Positions 26,310 to 35,108 of a stretch of 64,000 bases of DNA are shown here, piece after piece. Origin of the DNA: Pontivivens ytuae (GTDB lineage Bacteria; Pseudomonadota; Alphaproteobacteria; Rhodobacterales; Rhodobacteraceae). The translations under genes were made by a program, and so were the position numbers. The stretch's first letter is position 1. The number at the start of each line of letters is the position of its first letter. The stretch is from the NCBI RefSeq assembly GCF_015679265.1, contig NZ_CP064942.1:2078001-2142000 (forward strand), in the 5' to 3' direction. The notes below the pieces were generated by a model. The model was not told where the DNA came from. It did not search any database and saw only the letters and a list, made by a program, of their open reading frames with translations.

Positions 26310-27500
26310 ACCCCGCCACCGGTCCACGTAGCGCTCCATCGCGGCCTCGGCCGAGAAGTTGTCGCGGATGTGCTTCTCGCTCAGCGGACCGGACGTTTCC
26401 TGCTTTTTCTCCACCAGCGCCGCACCGATCCGCTGGGCCAGCGCCTCGGGCGCGATGTCCCGCGCGATCTCCCCGGTCACACCGTCCTCCACCAGCGCCT
26501 CGATCCCCGGCGTGTGCGAGGTGATGATGTGGCAGCGCGCCAGCATCGCCTCCTTCACCACGTTGGGCAGCCGTTCGGAGGGTTTGGTAGACGCAAAGGC
26601 AAAGATCGTGGCGGCGCGCATCCGGGCGAACAGCGCCTCGCGCGGCAGCATGCCGAGAAAGGTCACCTTCTCCGCCAGGTCCAGCCGCTCCACCTGCGCC
26701 TTGAGCGCCTCGCGCTCCGCCCCGTCACCCGCGATCTCCAGCCGCGCGCCCGGATGCTTGGCGAGCACCATGGGCATCGCGTCGATGATCCGGTCGATGT
26801 TCTTCGCCTTCTGGAAGTTCGCGGCCGTCAGGATCAGCCCCGGCTCCTTCTCCGCCGCGGGCGTGTTGGCGAGGTCCAGCGGAATGCCTCGCGGCACAAC
26901 CGTGACCCGCGCCGGATCGACGCCGCGCTCGGCCAGCAGCTCCAGGTTCTCGGCGGCATGGGTGAACACCGTGTGAGAGGTGCCCGCTAGATGCGGCGCG
27001 GCCGGCAGGAAATGCGTGGTCAGATCATACGCGCCCAGGAACATCGAGCGCACGGCCTTGGGTGCGATCTGCTCCACGAGGGGCAGGGCAAGCGCCGGGT
27101 AATGCCCCCAGAACGCGTGCACCACATCGGGCGGATCGTCCCGCATCTCGTCCGCGATATCGACCAGCCGGGGAATCAGCGCCGTCGCCCGGACGAGCTG
27201 TCCGCCGCTCCTCCCCACATGCCGCGCGATCACCCCGGCGAGCCGCGCTGCGAGGCCGAGGTTGCGTGGCTGAACGGCAACGCTCCCTGTGCCTTTCCAC
27301 GTCGGATGGCTCCGCTCATCGAGGGTCAGGCCGTATTCCCGCGCCGCCGCCAGATGCTCCGGCTGGGCGGGGCGAAGCGCCCGAACCGTCACCGAATGCC
27401 CCAGATTTTGCAGTGCAAGCACGTCGGAGATGGCGAAGGGCTGGCTGGGCATCGGCCAGCTCATCAGCAGATACGTGATCCGCAGCGGTGTCGCGTTCAT
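26295..27500 (-). CDS. GT4-family glycosyltransferase
   Basis: A 401-residue GT-B glycosyltransferase. The C-terminal nucleotide-sugar domain shows GLILTAANFQKAKNIDRIIDA, LEIAGDGAEREALK, VTFLGMLPR and the E-x7-E style motif near SERLPNVVKEAMLARCHIITSHTPGIEALVEDG. ATG at 27500 is preferred (GAGGG nine bases upstream); a TTG at 27509 opens the frame. It is divergent from the GT4 gene at 27595 with a shared operator between them. Confidence 0.9.
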   Translation of the reverse strand: MNATPLRITYLLMSWPMPSQPFAISDVLALQNLGHSVTVRALRPAQPEHLAAAREYGLTLDERSHPTWKGTGSVAVQPRNLGLAARLAGVIARHVGRSGGQLVRATALIPRLVDIADEMRDDPPDVVHAFWGHYPALALPLVEQIAPKAVRSMFLGAYDLTTHFLPAAPHLAGTSHTVFTHAAENLELLAERGVDPARVTVVPRGIPLDLANTPAAEKEPGLILTAANFQKAKNIDRIIDAMPMVLAKHPGARLEIAGDGAEREALKAQVERLDLAEKVTFLGMLPREALFARMRAATIFAFASTKPSERLPNVVKEAMLARCHIITSHTPGIEALVEDGVTGEIARDIAPEALAQRIGAALVEKKQETSGPLSEKHIRDNFSAEAAMERYVDRWRGGAGV

Positions 27501-27546
27501 GGGGGGCAACCCTCAGAAAAGATGGCGAAGTCTTTTGGTTGTGGTA

Positions 27547-27559
27547 CAACTCATAGTTG
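27547..27559. promoter_or_regulatory. EPS operator motif between divergent GT4 genes
   Basis: CAACTCATAGTTG, 36 bases before the GT4 start at 27595 and 47 before that at 27500. One site could control both. Confidence 0.65.
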
Positions 27560-27594
27560 ATTGTGCAGGTGCGAACGTCAATCGGAGCTATCAC

Positions 27595-28707
27595 ATGAAA
27601 ATCGTTTCTCCCGGGGCCCGTGGCATACCGAACGTCGAGGGGGGTGCCGAGAAGAGCGCGGAGATGATCTTCCCGGTGATCGCCCGTCGTCACGATGTGA
27701 CGATGCTGTGTCTCGCGGAGTTCACCGAGGCGACGGAATACCGTGGCGTGAACATCATCCGCCTGCCCTCCGTCCGCATCCTCGGCACCGACAAGCTCTA
27801 CATGTACATGGCCTCCATCTGGCATATCGCGCGGATGCGGCCCGACATCGTGCACTGCCAGGGCCTGAACGCGGCGTTCTTCCTGATGGTCTACAAGATC
27901 TTCGCCAAGCGCGTCACCGTCCGCTACGGCTCGGCCGACTATCTCAACGGCAAGTGGGGCCCGATCGGGCGCACCGCCTTCCGCTTCTGCGAGTGGCAGC
28001 TCCGCTATGCCGACGCCGTGATCTCCGTCACCGACAGCCTGAAGAACCGCCTCGTGGACCGGAACGTCACCGACAAGGTCGTGGTGATCCCGAACGCCAT
28101 CGACCCGGTGCATGTGGACGTGACGCCCGAGGATCTCGCGCCGTGGGGACTGGAAAAGGACCGCTTCTTCCTCTCCGTCGGCCGGATCACCTGGCAGAAG
28201 GATTTCACCACGCTCATCACCGCCTTCCAGAAGGCGAAGGAGCAGCGGCCCGACATGGGCAAGCTCGTGCTCGTCGGCGGCGATGACGGGTCAGGCGAGT
28301 TGCAGAAGCTGCAGGCCATCGCGGGTGAGGATGTCGTCTTCACCGGTCGCCTGCCGCGCGACCAGATCGGCGCGCTCTACGGCTCCTGCCTGATGTACGT
28401 GAACAGCTCCCGCCACGAGGGCCTGTCGAACGCCATCCTCGAGGCGATCAGCCACGACGCGCCGCTGGTGGTCAGCGATATCGATGAGAACTCCGACCTG
28501 CCGCTGAGCGCCGAGCAGTTCTTCCGCGTCGGCAATGTCGAGGAGCTGACGGCGAAGATGGTCCTCGCCGCCGATGGGGAGATCGACCGCTTCCGCATCG
28601 ACAAGTCGATCTTCGCGAGCTGGGACGACGTCGCCCGCCGGACCGAGGCGCTGTTCGAGGCACTGCTCGACCAGCCCCGCGGCTCCGACCTGCCGGCGGA
28701 GGCGTAG
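27595..28707 (+). CDS. GT4-family glycosyltransferase
   Basis: A 370-residue GT-B enzyme. The N-terminal domain opens MKIVSPGARGIPNVEGGAE, and the C-terminal domain has FFLSVGRITWQKDFTTLITAF, LVLVGGDDGSGELQ, VVFTGRLPRDQ and SSRHEGLSNAILEAISHDAPLVVSDIDE (landmarks near residues 260-300). The ATG at 27595 matches the family start and lies 36 bases after the operator; upstream codons are non-homologous. The GGAEKSAEM acceptor loop is usual for GT4 enzymes acting on lipid-linked sugars. Confidence 0.9.
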   Translation: MKIVSPGARGIPNVEGGAEKSAEMIFPVIARRHDVTMLCLAEFTEATEYRGVNIIRLPSVRILGTDKLYMYMASIWHIARMRPDIVHCQGLNAAFFLMVYKIFAKRVTVRYGSADYLNGKWGPIGRTAFRFCEWQLRYADAVISVTDSLKNRLVDRNVTDKVVVIPNAIDPVHVDVTPEDLAPWGLEKDRFFLSVGRITWQKDFTTLITAFQKAKEQRPDMGKLVLVGGDDGSGELQKLQAIAGEDVVFTGRLPRDQIGALYGSCLMYVNSSRHEGLSNAILEAISHDAPLVVSDIDENSDLPLSAEQFFRVGNVEELTAKMVLAADGEIDRFRIDKSIFASWDDVARRTEALFEALLDQPRGSDLPAEA

Positions 28708-28710
28708 GCC

Positions 28711-30060
28711 TCAGATCCCGCCCGCCGCGCGGTGCAGCGTTTCGAGCCAGACGCCGATCCGGCTCATCCGCACCCCGGCCTGGGTGAAGGGCTCTTCGGG
28801 CACCGCGGGCATACCTTGCGCCCGCGGCGTCGCCGGATCATCGGGCGGCATCGCGATCCAGCGATGGGCGCCCGTCTCGATCTCCCGCACGATCCGCGCA
28901 TCCGTGGCATCCCGCGCCGCGGGCCAGGCACCCGCATGGGCAAAGACCCGCTCGGCCACCTCGCTCGCGGGCAGCAGCTCGTGCCGCGCGATCACCGGCG
29001 GCGTGTCGACCCGCTGCACCCATTGCCCGCTCGGCGGCCGGTCCCGCCGCCCGTTCACGAAGTTGTCGCGGGCGAACAGCACCACCGGCGCCTCCTCCTG
29101 CAACTCGTCCATCTGGCTCGGCTCCACCGTGATGTAGCGGTTTCGCGTGCTGGAGGGGGTGTTGGCCCCCGCGCGCGCGACATTGCCGATGGCGGTGATG
29201 CTGATCTCCGCCTCCTCGCCCTCGATATCGTCGCGCAGGATGAAGTGGAGCGGTGACTTCTCCCCCCAGTTCGCGATCAGAGTGTTCACGACGGCCGCCG
29301 AACTGCCCTGCTCCAGCGTCGGATTTCGCCGCGTGGCACCGGCCATCAGCGTGTCCGCGACCAGCACACCCCGCGCCCCGCGCCGCAGCAGCAGCCCGTA
29401 GTTGTGCTGCCCGCGCGGATGCCCCGCCTCCGTCAGCGGCTCCGCCAGAAGGGATGACAGGATCGAGACGCGCCGCACGCGCTTGCCGAAATCCGGGTAG
29501 ACGCTGACGAGCTCGTCCACCGACCAGGAGGCGGAGACGTTGCGCAGCACGATATCCTCCAGATCGCCCTCGTTGAGCGCCGGGCCGATCTGGATCGCGT
29601 CGATGTCGTCGGCGGGCAGGCCGCCCTCGCGCACGCCTCCGGGGCGCACGCGGATATGCTCGACCATCACCCGGTTGCCGCGGATCTTCAGCGGCGCACC
29701 GCTCAGCGTGACGCCCGCGGGCCCCCGCCTGCTGCGCGGCGCGGTCTGCCCGGCCACGCGCACGTCGTCGCGCAGGATCTCCAGCCGCCGCTCCAGCGCG
29801 ATCTCGCCCGAGACGGCGAAGACGACGTAGCGCATCCCCTCCACCGGCTGGCCGTCCCGCGTCTCCCACGTGTTCACGGCCCAGCGGAGCGTGCCGACCT
29901 CGCCGTCATCGTCGAGTGAATCCACCACCAGCACCGTGCCCGGCCCGCGGTTGAAGATCGACAGGTCCACCCCCGCGATTTCCTGCGCCAGAACGGGCAG
30001 GGCCAGAACGAAGAAGAGCGCGGAAACCGCGCTCCTGATCAGGACTTGCCCCTTAGACAC
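28711..30060 (-). CDS. secreted pectate-lyase-like (right-handed beta-helix) protein
   Basis: A 449-residue exported protein. A signal peptide ([20 protein letters not shown], cleavage near VLAQ) is followed by a beta-helix resembling polysaccharide lyase family 1: [49 protein letters not shown] and DIDAIQIG. The GTG at 30060 has a strong AGGAGG and overlaps the epimerase stop by eight bases, so the two are translationally coupled. A lyase made with the UDP-galacturonate enzyme could trim or release the polymer, as EPS-cluster lyases do elsewhere. Activity is unproven; it may only bind polyuronate. Confidence 0.8.
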   Translation of the reverse strand: MSKGQVLIRSAVSALFFVLALPVLAQEIAGVDLSIFNRGPGTVLVVDSLDDDGEVGTLRWAVNTWETRDGQPVEGMRYVVFAVSGEIALERRLEILRDDVRVAGQTAPRSRRGPAGVTLSGAPLKIRGNRVMVEHIRVRPGGVREGGLPADDIDAIQIGPALNEGDLEDIVLRNVSASWSVDELVSVYPDFGKRVRRVSILSSLLAEPLTEAGHPRGQHNYGLLLRRGARGVLVADTLMAGATRRNPTLEQGSSAAVVNTLIANWGEKSPLHFILRDDIEGEEAEISITAIGNVARAGANTPSSTRNRYITVEPSQMDELQEEAPVVLFARDNFVNGRRDRPPSGQWVQRVDTPPVIARHELLPASEVAERVFAHAGAWPAARDATDARIVREIETGAHRWIAMPPDDPATPRAQGMPAVPEEPFTQAGVRMSRIGVWLETLHRAAGGI

Positions 30061-31078
30061 CGTAGTACCTCCTGTACCAGTCCACGAAATGCCGGACCCC
30101 CTCACCGACCGGCGTACTGGGACAGTATCCCACGGCATCGCTCAAAGCGGAACTGTCTGCATAGGTGTCGGGCACATCGCCGGGCTGCATCGGCAAGAGC
30201 TCCACCTGCGCCTTGCGGTTCAGCGAGCGTTCCAGTGCGCTGACATACTCGGTCAGGTTCACCGGCGTGTTGTTCCCGATATTGTAGATGCGGAACGGCG
30301 CGTCCGAACGGTCGGGCCGCGGCTCCGCCGGATCCCAGTCCGGATCGGGCTCCGCCGGATGGTCGGAGACGCGGACCACCCCCTCCACGATATCGTCGAT
30401 ATAGGTGAAGTCGCGGCTGTGATCGCCGTTGTTGAAAAGCTGGATTGGCTCCTCGGCGAGGATCGCGCGGGTAAAGCGGAACAGCGCCATGTCGGGCCGC
30501 CCCCAGGGTCCGTAGACCGTGAAGAAGCGCAGGCCCGTCGTCGGGATGCGGAAGAGGTGGCTGTAGGCATGCGCCATCAGCTCGTTCGCCCGCTTGGTCG
30601 CCGCGTAGAACTGCAGCGGATGATCGACGCCGTGCTCCTCGGCAAAGGGCATCGCGGTGTTCGCGCCGTAGACCGAGGAGGTCGAGGCGTAGGTCAGATG
30701 CGCCACCTTCGCGTGCCGGCAGGCCTCCAGGATATTGGTGAAGCCAATCAGGTTGGAATTCACGTAGTCATGCGGGTTCTTGATCGAATGCCGCACCCCG
30801 GCCTGCGCGGCCAGATGGATAACCCGCTCGAATCCCCCCGCTTTCTCGAACGTCTCGTTGACCGCCGTCTGGTCGGCGAGGTCCGCGCGGACGAACGTCC
30901 ATTCGGACCCCGTCTCCTCGGCCACACGCTCCAGCTCGGCCAGCCGGCCCTCCTTCAGGGCCGGGTCGTAGTAGTCGTTCACCACGTCGAAGCCGACGAC
31001 CGCATGGCCGCGCTCCAGCAACCGGCGCGCCACGTGGAATCCGATGAATCCCGCGGTCCCGGTGACGAGATGTGTCAT
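30053..31078 (-). CDS. UDP-glucuronate 4-epimerase
   Basis: A 341-residue extended SDR that interconverts UDP-glucuronate and UDP-galacturonate. It has [20 protein letters not shown] at the NAD site, the family markers [27 protein letters not shown] and [19 protein letters not shown], the catalytic YAATK, and a C-terminal [11 protein letters not shown]. These match LpsL/Cap1J-type epimerases closely. The ATG at 31078 begins the conserved core; upstream in-frame codons are unlikely. It lies 145 bases after the GT39-like gene and overlaps the lyase-like gene. It uses the product of ugd. Confidence 0.93.
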   Translation of the reverse strand: MTHLVTGTAGFIGFHVARRLLERGHAVVGFDVVNDYYDPALKEGRLAELERVAEETGSEWTFVRADLADQTAVNETFEKAGGFERVIHLAAQAGVRHSIKNPHDYVNSNLIGFTNILEACRHAKVAHLTYASTSSVYGANTAMPFAEEHGVDHPLQFYAATKRANELMAHAYSHLFRIPTTGLRFFTVYGPWGRPDMALFRFTRAILAEEPIQLFNNGDHSRDFTYIDDIVEGVVRVSDHPAEPDPDWDPAEPRPDRSDAPFRIYNIGNNTPVNLTEYVSALERSLNRKAQVELLPMQPGDVPDTYADSSALSDAVGYCPSTPVGEGVRHFVDWYRRYYGV

Positions 31079-31223
31079 GGCGATGTCCCCGCTCCTCATC
31101 GCTTTGCCCTCGGCGCGACAATAGAAGGTCATGTTGCACCTGCACAAACTGAAAGCGGGGCCGCAGCAAAAAAGTCACGAGAGTTTTCGTTGATGGCGCA
31201 GGTCATTGGCGTGTCCCCGCCGA

Positions 31224-32798
31224 TCAGAGCATCACACGCACGTCGGTGTCCCCGACATAGAGCGTGTCCTCGCATTGCGTTTCCCCTCCGCTCAGCGACA
31301 GACGATAAAGTGGCTGGCGCGAGCGGCGCCAGTGGTCGAGCTCCAACGCCTCCGCCGGCACCAGCTCCAGGCTCACGGTCGCGTCCGTTCCGGCCACCGG
31401 CGATCCGTCGGGGCGGAAGAAGTAGAGCGCGTCGTTCGGCGTGATCGTGGCCGGCGGGAAGGCGAACATCAGCAGCGTGGTCGCCGCCCGCTCGTTGTTG
31501 ACGTAGATCGTGCAGCCACGCTCCAGATGCGTGCGCATCTCCTCGAAATACCCGTTGGCCTGCCAGACCGCGTAGATCCCGTCGACGCCGTCGCGCTCGA
31601 CCTCGGCCCGTACGAACTTCCAGCCCACGAGGCCGAGGCTCGCCACCAGCACCGCGGCGGAGCCGAGCGCGACCGGCCAGCGCTCCAGGAACCGCAAGCG
31701 GGTGAGCAGCGCCGCGATATAGGCCGTGACCATCAGCGCCGCGAAGGGCTGCAGCACGTAGAGGTAGCGGACGCGCAGATCCTGGCCCAGCAGCAGCGGG
31801 TCGATCGAGATGATGAAGAAGGTGGTGAAGAAGGCGAAGCTCACCCCCATCGCCACCAGCACGTCGGCGCGGAAGAGGTTGGTCTCGTTGGTGAAGACCC
31901 GGCGGCGCAGGAACGGATGCAGGGCCGCCACGATGAAGAAGGCGAAGATTACCGACTTCATCGGCACCTCGCGGATATACATCGGCCACCAGCGCAGGAA
32001 GAGATCGCCCCAGGTGAATGTGACCAGCTCCTCATGCGTGCTCATCAGGTCCACATGCCGCCCGCTGGTCAGTCCCTCGATCCGGCCGAGCGCGAGCTCA
32101 CCGCCCGACAGTGCCCGGATCGCGACCGTCTCCACGGCGAAGAGTGCGATGAAGATCGCGCCGATGATGGCGATCGCCCGCCACTTGCCCATGACCATCA
32201 GTAGCAAGAGCGGCCCGGGGAAGAAGAAGAGGTTGGTGATCTTGGCCCCGTAGGCGAAAAACAGCGCCAGCGCCGTAACGACGAGCCAGATGTCCGCCTC
32301 CTCCCGCTGCCAGCTCCACAGTGCGGCCACCGCGATCAAAAGCCCCGTGAGGCCGAAGATCGTCGGCTGCAACTGCGCCGAGGTGTTGAGCATCAGCGGA
32401 TCGACGAAGACGAGGAAGACCGCCATCGCGGCCGCAAGCGGCCCGGCAAGGCGCATGCTCAGCGACCAGACCAGTGCGACCACACCGGCAAAGACGGCGG
32501 AGACGGCGACGAGGTAGGTGAACGCACTCGCGCCGAACAGCGCGATGACCCCGATGGCCGGGCCGTTGATCGCCCATCGCATCGTATGGTGATCGAAGGG
32601 GACGCCGCTCGCATCACCCTCGATGACGAGCTGGGCCATCAGCCATTTCCGGACGGCATCGCCGCCGGTGTAGATCGCTTCAGCATCTAGCGTGCCGAGG
32701 ATGAAGGCGAACAGCGCGACAACCAGCGACCCGCCCCACAGCAAGCCGCTCCGCGCCGGCGCGGCCACATCCAGACCGCGCTCAGTGAGAATAGTCAC
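31224..32798 (-). CDS. GT39/ArnT-like integral membrane glycosyltransferase
   Basis: A 524-residue inner-membrane protein with about ten to twelve helices and a C-terminal periplasmic domain. The first periplasmic loop contains DAEAIYTGGDAVRKWLM, in the place where GT39 and ArnT-type enzymes carry their acidic catalytic residues. It would take a sugar from a polyprenyl-phosphate donor and transfer it at the periplasmic face. It overlaps the GT2 gene upstream by ATGA. The GT2 may make the lipid-phosphate sugar and this protein use it, as ArnC and ArnT do. Acceptor unknown; family placement is by topology and loop position, not strong motifs. Confidence 0.65.
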   Translation of the reverse strand: MTILTERGLDVAAPARSGLLWGGSLVVALFAFILGTLDAEAIYTGGDAVRKWLMAQLVIEGDASGVPFDHHTMRWAINGPAIGVIALFGASAFTYLVAVSAVFAGVVALVWSLSMRLAGPLAAAMAVFLVFVDPLMLNTSAQLQPTIFGLTGLLIAVAALWSWQREEADIWLVVTALALFFAYGAKITNLFFFPGPLLLLMVMGKWRAIAIIGAIFIALFAVETVAIRALSGGELALGRIEGLTSGRHVDLMSTHEELVTFTWGDLFLRWWPMYIREVPMKSVIFAFFIVAALHPFLRRRVFTNETNLFRADVLVAMGVSFAFFTTFFIISIDPLLLGQDLRVRYLYVLQPFAALMVTAYIAALLTRLRFLERWPVALGSAAVLVASLGLVGWKFVRAEVERDGVDGIYAVWQANGYFEEMRTHLERGCTIYVNNERAATTLLMFAFPPATITPNDALYFFRPDGSPVAGTDATVSLELVPAEALELDHWRRSRQPLYRLSLSGGETQCEDTLYVGDTDVRVML

Positions 32799-33550
32799 GC
32801 TCGAGAGGTCTCCCGGACCAGTCCGTGGTAGTGCCCGCCCAGGTAGCGGCGCAGCACACCGAGCACCCTGAAGCCGTATGCGATCGGCTCCAGATGGGAT
32901 TCCTCGTCGGCATAACGGGTCGGGATACCCTGCTCGGCCACCGGAAGTCCGGCGGCGTGGCAGCAGGCGATCACTTCGAAATCGAAATCGAAGGACCGGC
33001 TCAACTTCTCGATGGGAAGCTGGTGCAGCGCCCGGCGGTCATAGATCAGATAGCCCGAGAAGTAGTCGGTCATCCGACCCGGAAAGATCGTGTTGGTCAG
33101 GAACGTCAGGCACTTGCCCGCGATCCACTTGTAGACCGGCATGCCTCCTTCCAGCGGCTTGGTCCCTTTCGCATGGCGGGAGCCCTGGAGAAGCGCGATC
33201 TCGTTTTTCGTCATGTAGTCGAGGAACTCGGGGATGCTCTCGGGCGGGTATTGCCCGTCCGAGTGCAGGCAGATCGTGAAGGCGGGATCGCGCGGCCGGC
33301 ATGCTTCGATGCCGGCCTGCACGGCGCCCCCGTAGCCCTGGTTCTGCGGAAGCGAAACCAGGTCTACAAGCGGATCTTCCTTCGCAATCTCCGTGGCGAC
33401 CTCCGCGGTCCGATCCGTGCTTCCGTCATTGACGACGACGATGCGATCGGTGCGCTCCCGGACCTCGTCCGGGATGCGCGCGATCACGGCCGCCAACGTC
33501 TTTTCCGCGTTGTAGGACGGAATGAAGATGCACACATCGGGCCGCGACAT
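32795..33550 (-). CDS. GT2 glycosyltransferase, polyprenyl-phosphate-sugar synthase-like
   Basis: A 251-residue GT2 enzyme of the dolichyl-phosphate mannose synthase type: VCIFIPSYNAEKTLAAVIAR, RIVVVNDGSTDRTAEVA, NQGYGGAVQAGI and the HSDGQYPPE motif at the metal site. It lacks the C-terminal membrane helices of ArnC, like soluble DPM1. It would load a sugar onto undecaprenyl phosphate. It lies three bases after the ArnA/apiose-synthase-like gene and overlaps the GT39-like gene, a close fit for a make-load-transfer module. Confidence 0.85.
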   Translation of the reverse strand: MSRPDVCIFIPSYNAEKTLAAVIARIPDEVRERTDRIVVVNDGSTDRTAEVATEIAKEDPLVDLVSLPQNQGYGGAVQAGIEACRPRDPAFTICLHSDGQYPPESIPEFLDYMTKNEIALLQGSRHAKGTKPLEGGMPVYKWIAGKCLTFLTNTIFPGRMTDYFSGYLIYDRRALHQLPIEKLSRSFDFDFEVIACCHAAGLPVAEQGIPTRYADEESHLEPIAYGFRVLGVLRRYLGGHYHGLVRETSRA

Positions 33551-33553
33551 GGG

Positions 33554-34702
33554 TCACTCTCCGGCGACGGCGTAGGACGTCTCGTAGCGGTTCGTGGCGG
33601 AGCCGCCCGGACCGTAGAGATTGTAGTAGTAGGACACGGTCTCGCGCAGGATCTCGTCGATCGAGCGGGAGGGCGCCCAGCCAAGCTGACGCCACGCGCG
33701 GGAGATGTCCGGCACGCGGCGGTCGCAGTCCTCGTAGCCCGGCCCGTAGAAGGCTTCGGCCGTCACCGTGTTGATCGGGTGCTCCAGGAAGCGATCGTCG
33801 CCGGAAACCTCGGCATAGACCTTCCGCATCTTCTCGGCGAGCTCGTAGATGTGCAGCTCGTTGCCGGAGTTGCCGATGTTGAAGATCTGGTTCTTCGCGC
33901 CTTCCGGCTTGTCCAGCATCAGCATGACGGAGTCGATCGCATCGTGGATCGAGGTGATGACGCGCAGCGCCTCGCCACCGTCCACCAGCTCCAGCGGCTT
34001 GCCATCGAGCAGGGCTGCCATGAAGCAGGCGAGAACCCGCGGCACACCTTCGCCGTCACGGCCGGGGATGTAGTCCATCCGCGGGCCGAAGAAGTTGTAG
34101 GGCCGGATGATCGTGTACGGCATGTCGAATTCGTCATGCAGCGCGTAGGTGTAGCGCTCCAGAAGCTGCTTGGCCGTCGCGTAGGACCAGCGCTGGTTCT
34201 GGATCGGGCCCATCAGCATGGGCGTGTCCTCTTCCTCCTGCACGTAGAGGTCGGGATCCTTGTACTGGTCGCCCTTGACGTAGCTGGACAGCGTCCGGCC
34301 GTAGACCTCGGAGGTGGAGTACTGGATCAGCCACTTGCCGAGCTCGGCGCAGCGGTCGAGCACCGGAAGCACGTCCGTGAAGTTCGACTGGATCACCACG
34401 CGCGGGCGGGTGTTGTAGTCGGACGGGTTGCAGATCGCAGCGAGGTTGATGACGACGTCCGCTTCCTCGATGGCTTTCTCGAGGGTGCCGTCATCCCAGC
34501 CCTGCTGGAGGTACTTCGCGTGCATCTGGAAACGCGGGTTCTGGAGGTGGGTCGCCACCTTCGTCGTGCACGGGTCGAAACCCACGACGAAGTCTTCGGT
34601 CTCCGCAAGCAGCCGGTCGACGAGGTGGCTACCAACAAAGCCACCGCAACCGAGCAAAAGAAGACGCTTCGGGGGGCGGGAACGCTTCTCGGTCATCTGC
34701 AT
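33554..34702 (-). CDS. UDP-glucuronate decarboxylase of the ArnA / UDP-apiose-xylose synthase family
   Basis: A 382-residue extended SDR. The NAD motif GCGGFVG (residues 18-24), LAAICNPSDYNTRP (Cys91), STSEVYG (Ser131-Glu132), QRWSYATAK (Tyr174, Lys178), the GPRMDYIPG and EGVPRVLACF segments, and YEDCDRR (Asp325, Arg329) line up, from memory, better with plant UDP-apiose/xylose synthase than with ArnA. The plant enzyme has Cys where Ser131 stands; ArnA has Ser there. So it should decarboxylate UDP-glucuronate, giving UDP-apiose, UDP-xylose or the 4-keto pentose. GGAGAG precedes the ATG. First gene of the operon running to 28711, behind two operator-like sites. Confidence 0.75.
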   Translation of the reverse strand: MQMTEKRSRPPKRLLLLGCGGFVGSHLVDRLLAETEDFVVGFDPCTTKVATHLQNPRFQMHAKYLQQGWDDGTLEKAIEEADVVINLAAICNPSDYNTRPRVVIQSNFTDVLPVLDRCAELGKWLIQYSTSEVYGRTLSSYVKGDQYKDPDLYVQEEEDTPMLMGPIQNQRWSYATAKQLLERYTYALHDEFDMPYTIIRPYNFFGPRMDYIPGRDGEGVPRVLACFMAALLDGKPLELVDGGEALRVITSIHDAIDSVMLMLDKPEGAKNQIFNIGNSGNELHIYELAEKMRKVYAEVSGDDRFLEHPINTVTAEAFYGPGYEDCDRRVPDISRAWRQLGWAPSRSIDEILRETVSYYYNLYGPGGSATNRYETSYAVAGE

Positions 34703-34783
34703 ATGATCTCTCCATGACGTGAACGTCCGACTGATAGGCGGGGACCCGTCAACCGGCTAAGCAATCGCAAGCTGAGTGCCATT

Positions 34784-34796
34784 CAACTCAAGGGTG
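34784..34796. promoter_or_regulatory. EPS operator-like site (proximal) upstream of decarboxylase operon
   Basis: CAACTCAAGGGTG, one base off the consensus right arm. 82 bases upstream of the start at 34702. Confidence 0.5.
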
Positions 34797-34948
34797 AGTA
34801 TTTACAGTTTTACGCGATGAGCAAGAGTTTGCCTATGCAGCACGGAGAAAGTTGCATTCGTGCTGCGAGTGCGAAGAAATGGCAAATGTGCCCACAGAGC
34901 AACGTCATGATTTCAAGGTGAAATTCGAAAAAATTGCGTTACGCGAAA

Positions 34949-34961
34949 CAACCCAAAGTTG
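34949..34961. promoter_or_regulatory. EPS operator motif (distal) upstream of decarboxylase operon
   Basis: CAACCCAAAGTTG, perfect CAAC/GTTG arms, 165 bases upstream of the proximal site. Confidence 0.55.
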
Positions 34962-35082
34962 CGCTCCTGTCACAGATCGCGTTCCCGTTTCGAACGAATT
35001 TCGCCTGAATGCTCAAAATCGTTGACCTATTGGTCGAAATTGGCCGCACCGATTCCCTCAACGGTCAATCGATCGCGCATCG

Positions 35083-35108
35083 CCAATAAAAGAAGGGCTG
35101 AGCAACCC
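35083..35108 (-). terminator. possible terminator of the pqi operon
   Basis: On the minus strand a short stem (GGGTT...AGCCC) is followed by TTCTTTTATT immediately after the pqiC stop. The stem is weak. Confidence 0.45.

Larger units (their letters stand above)
34703..35108. other. AT-richer regulatory gap between EPS operon and pqiC
   Basis: About 400 bases without a gene, visibly richer in A and T than the surroundings. It holds two EPS operator-type sites (34784, 34949) and, at the right edge, a weak hairpin with a T-rich tail for the pqiC end. Probable promoter region of the minus-strand operon starting at 34702. Confidence 0.6.

Noticed and set aside
33554..34702. Plain dTDP-glucose 4,6-dehydratase or generic epimerase
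   Set aside because: The STSEVYG, QRWSYATAK and YEDCDRR motifs belong to the UDP-glucuronate decarboxylase group (ArnA/AXS), not to RmlB or GalE.
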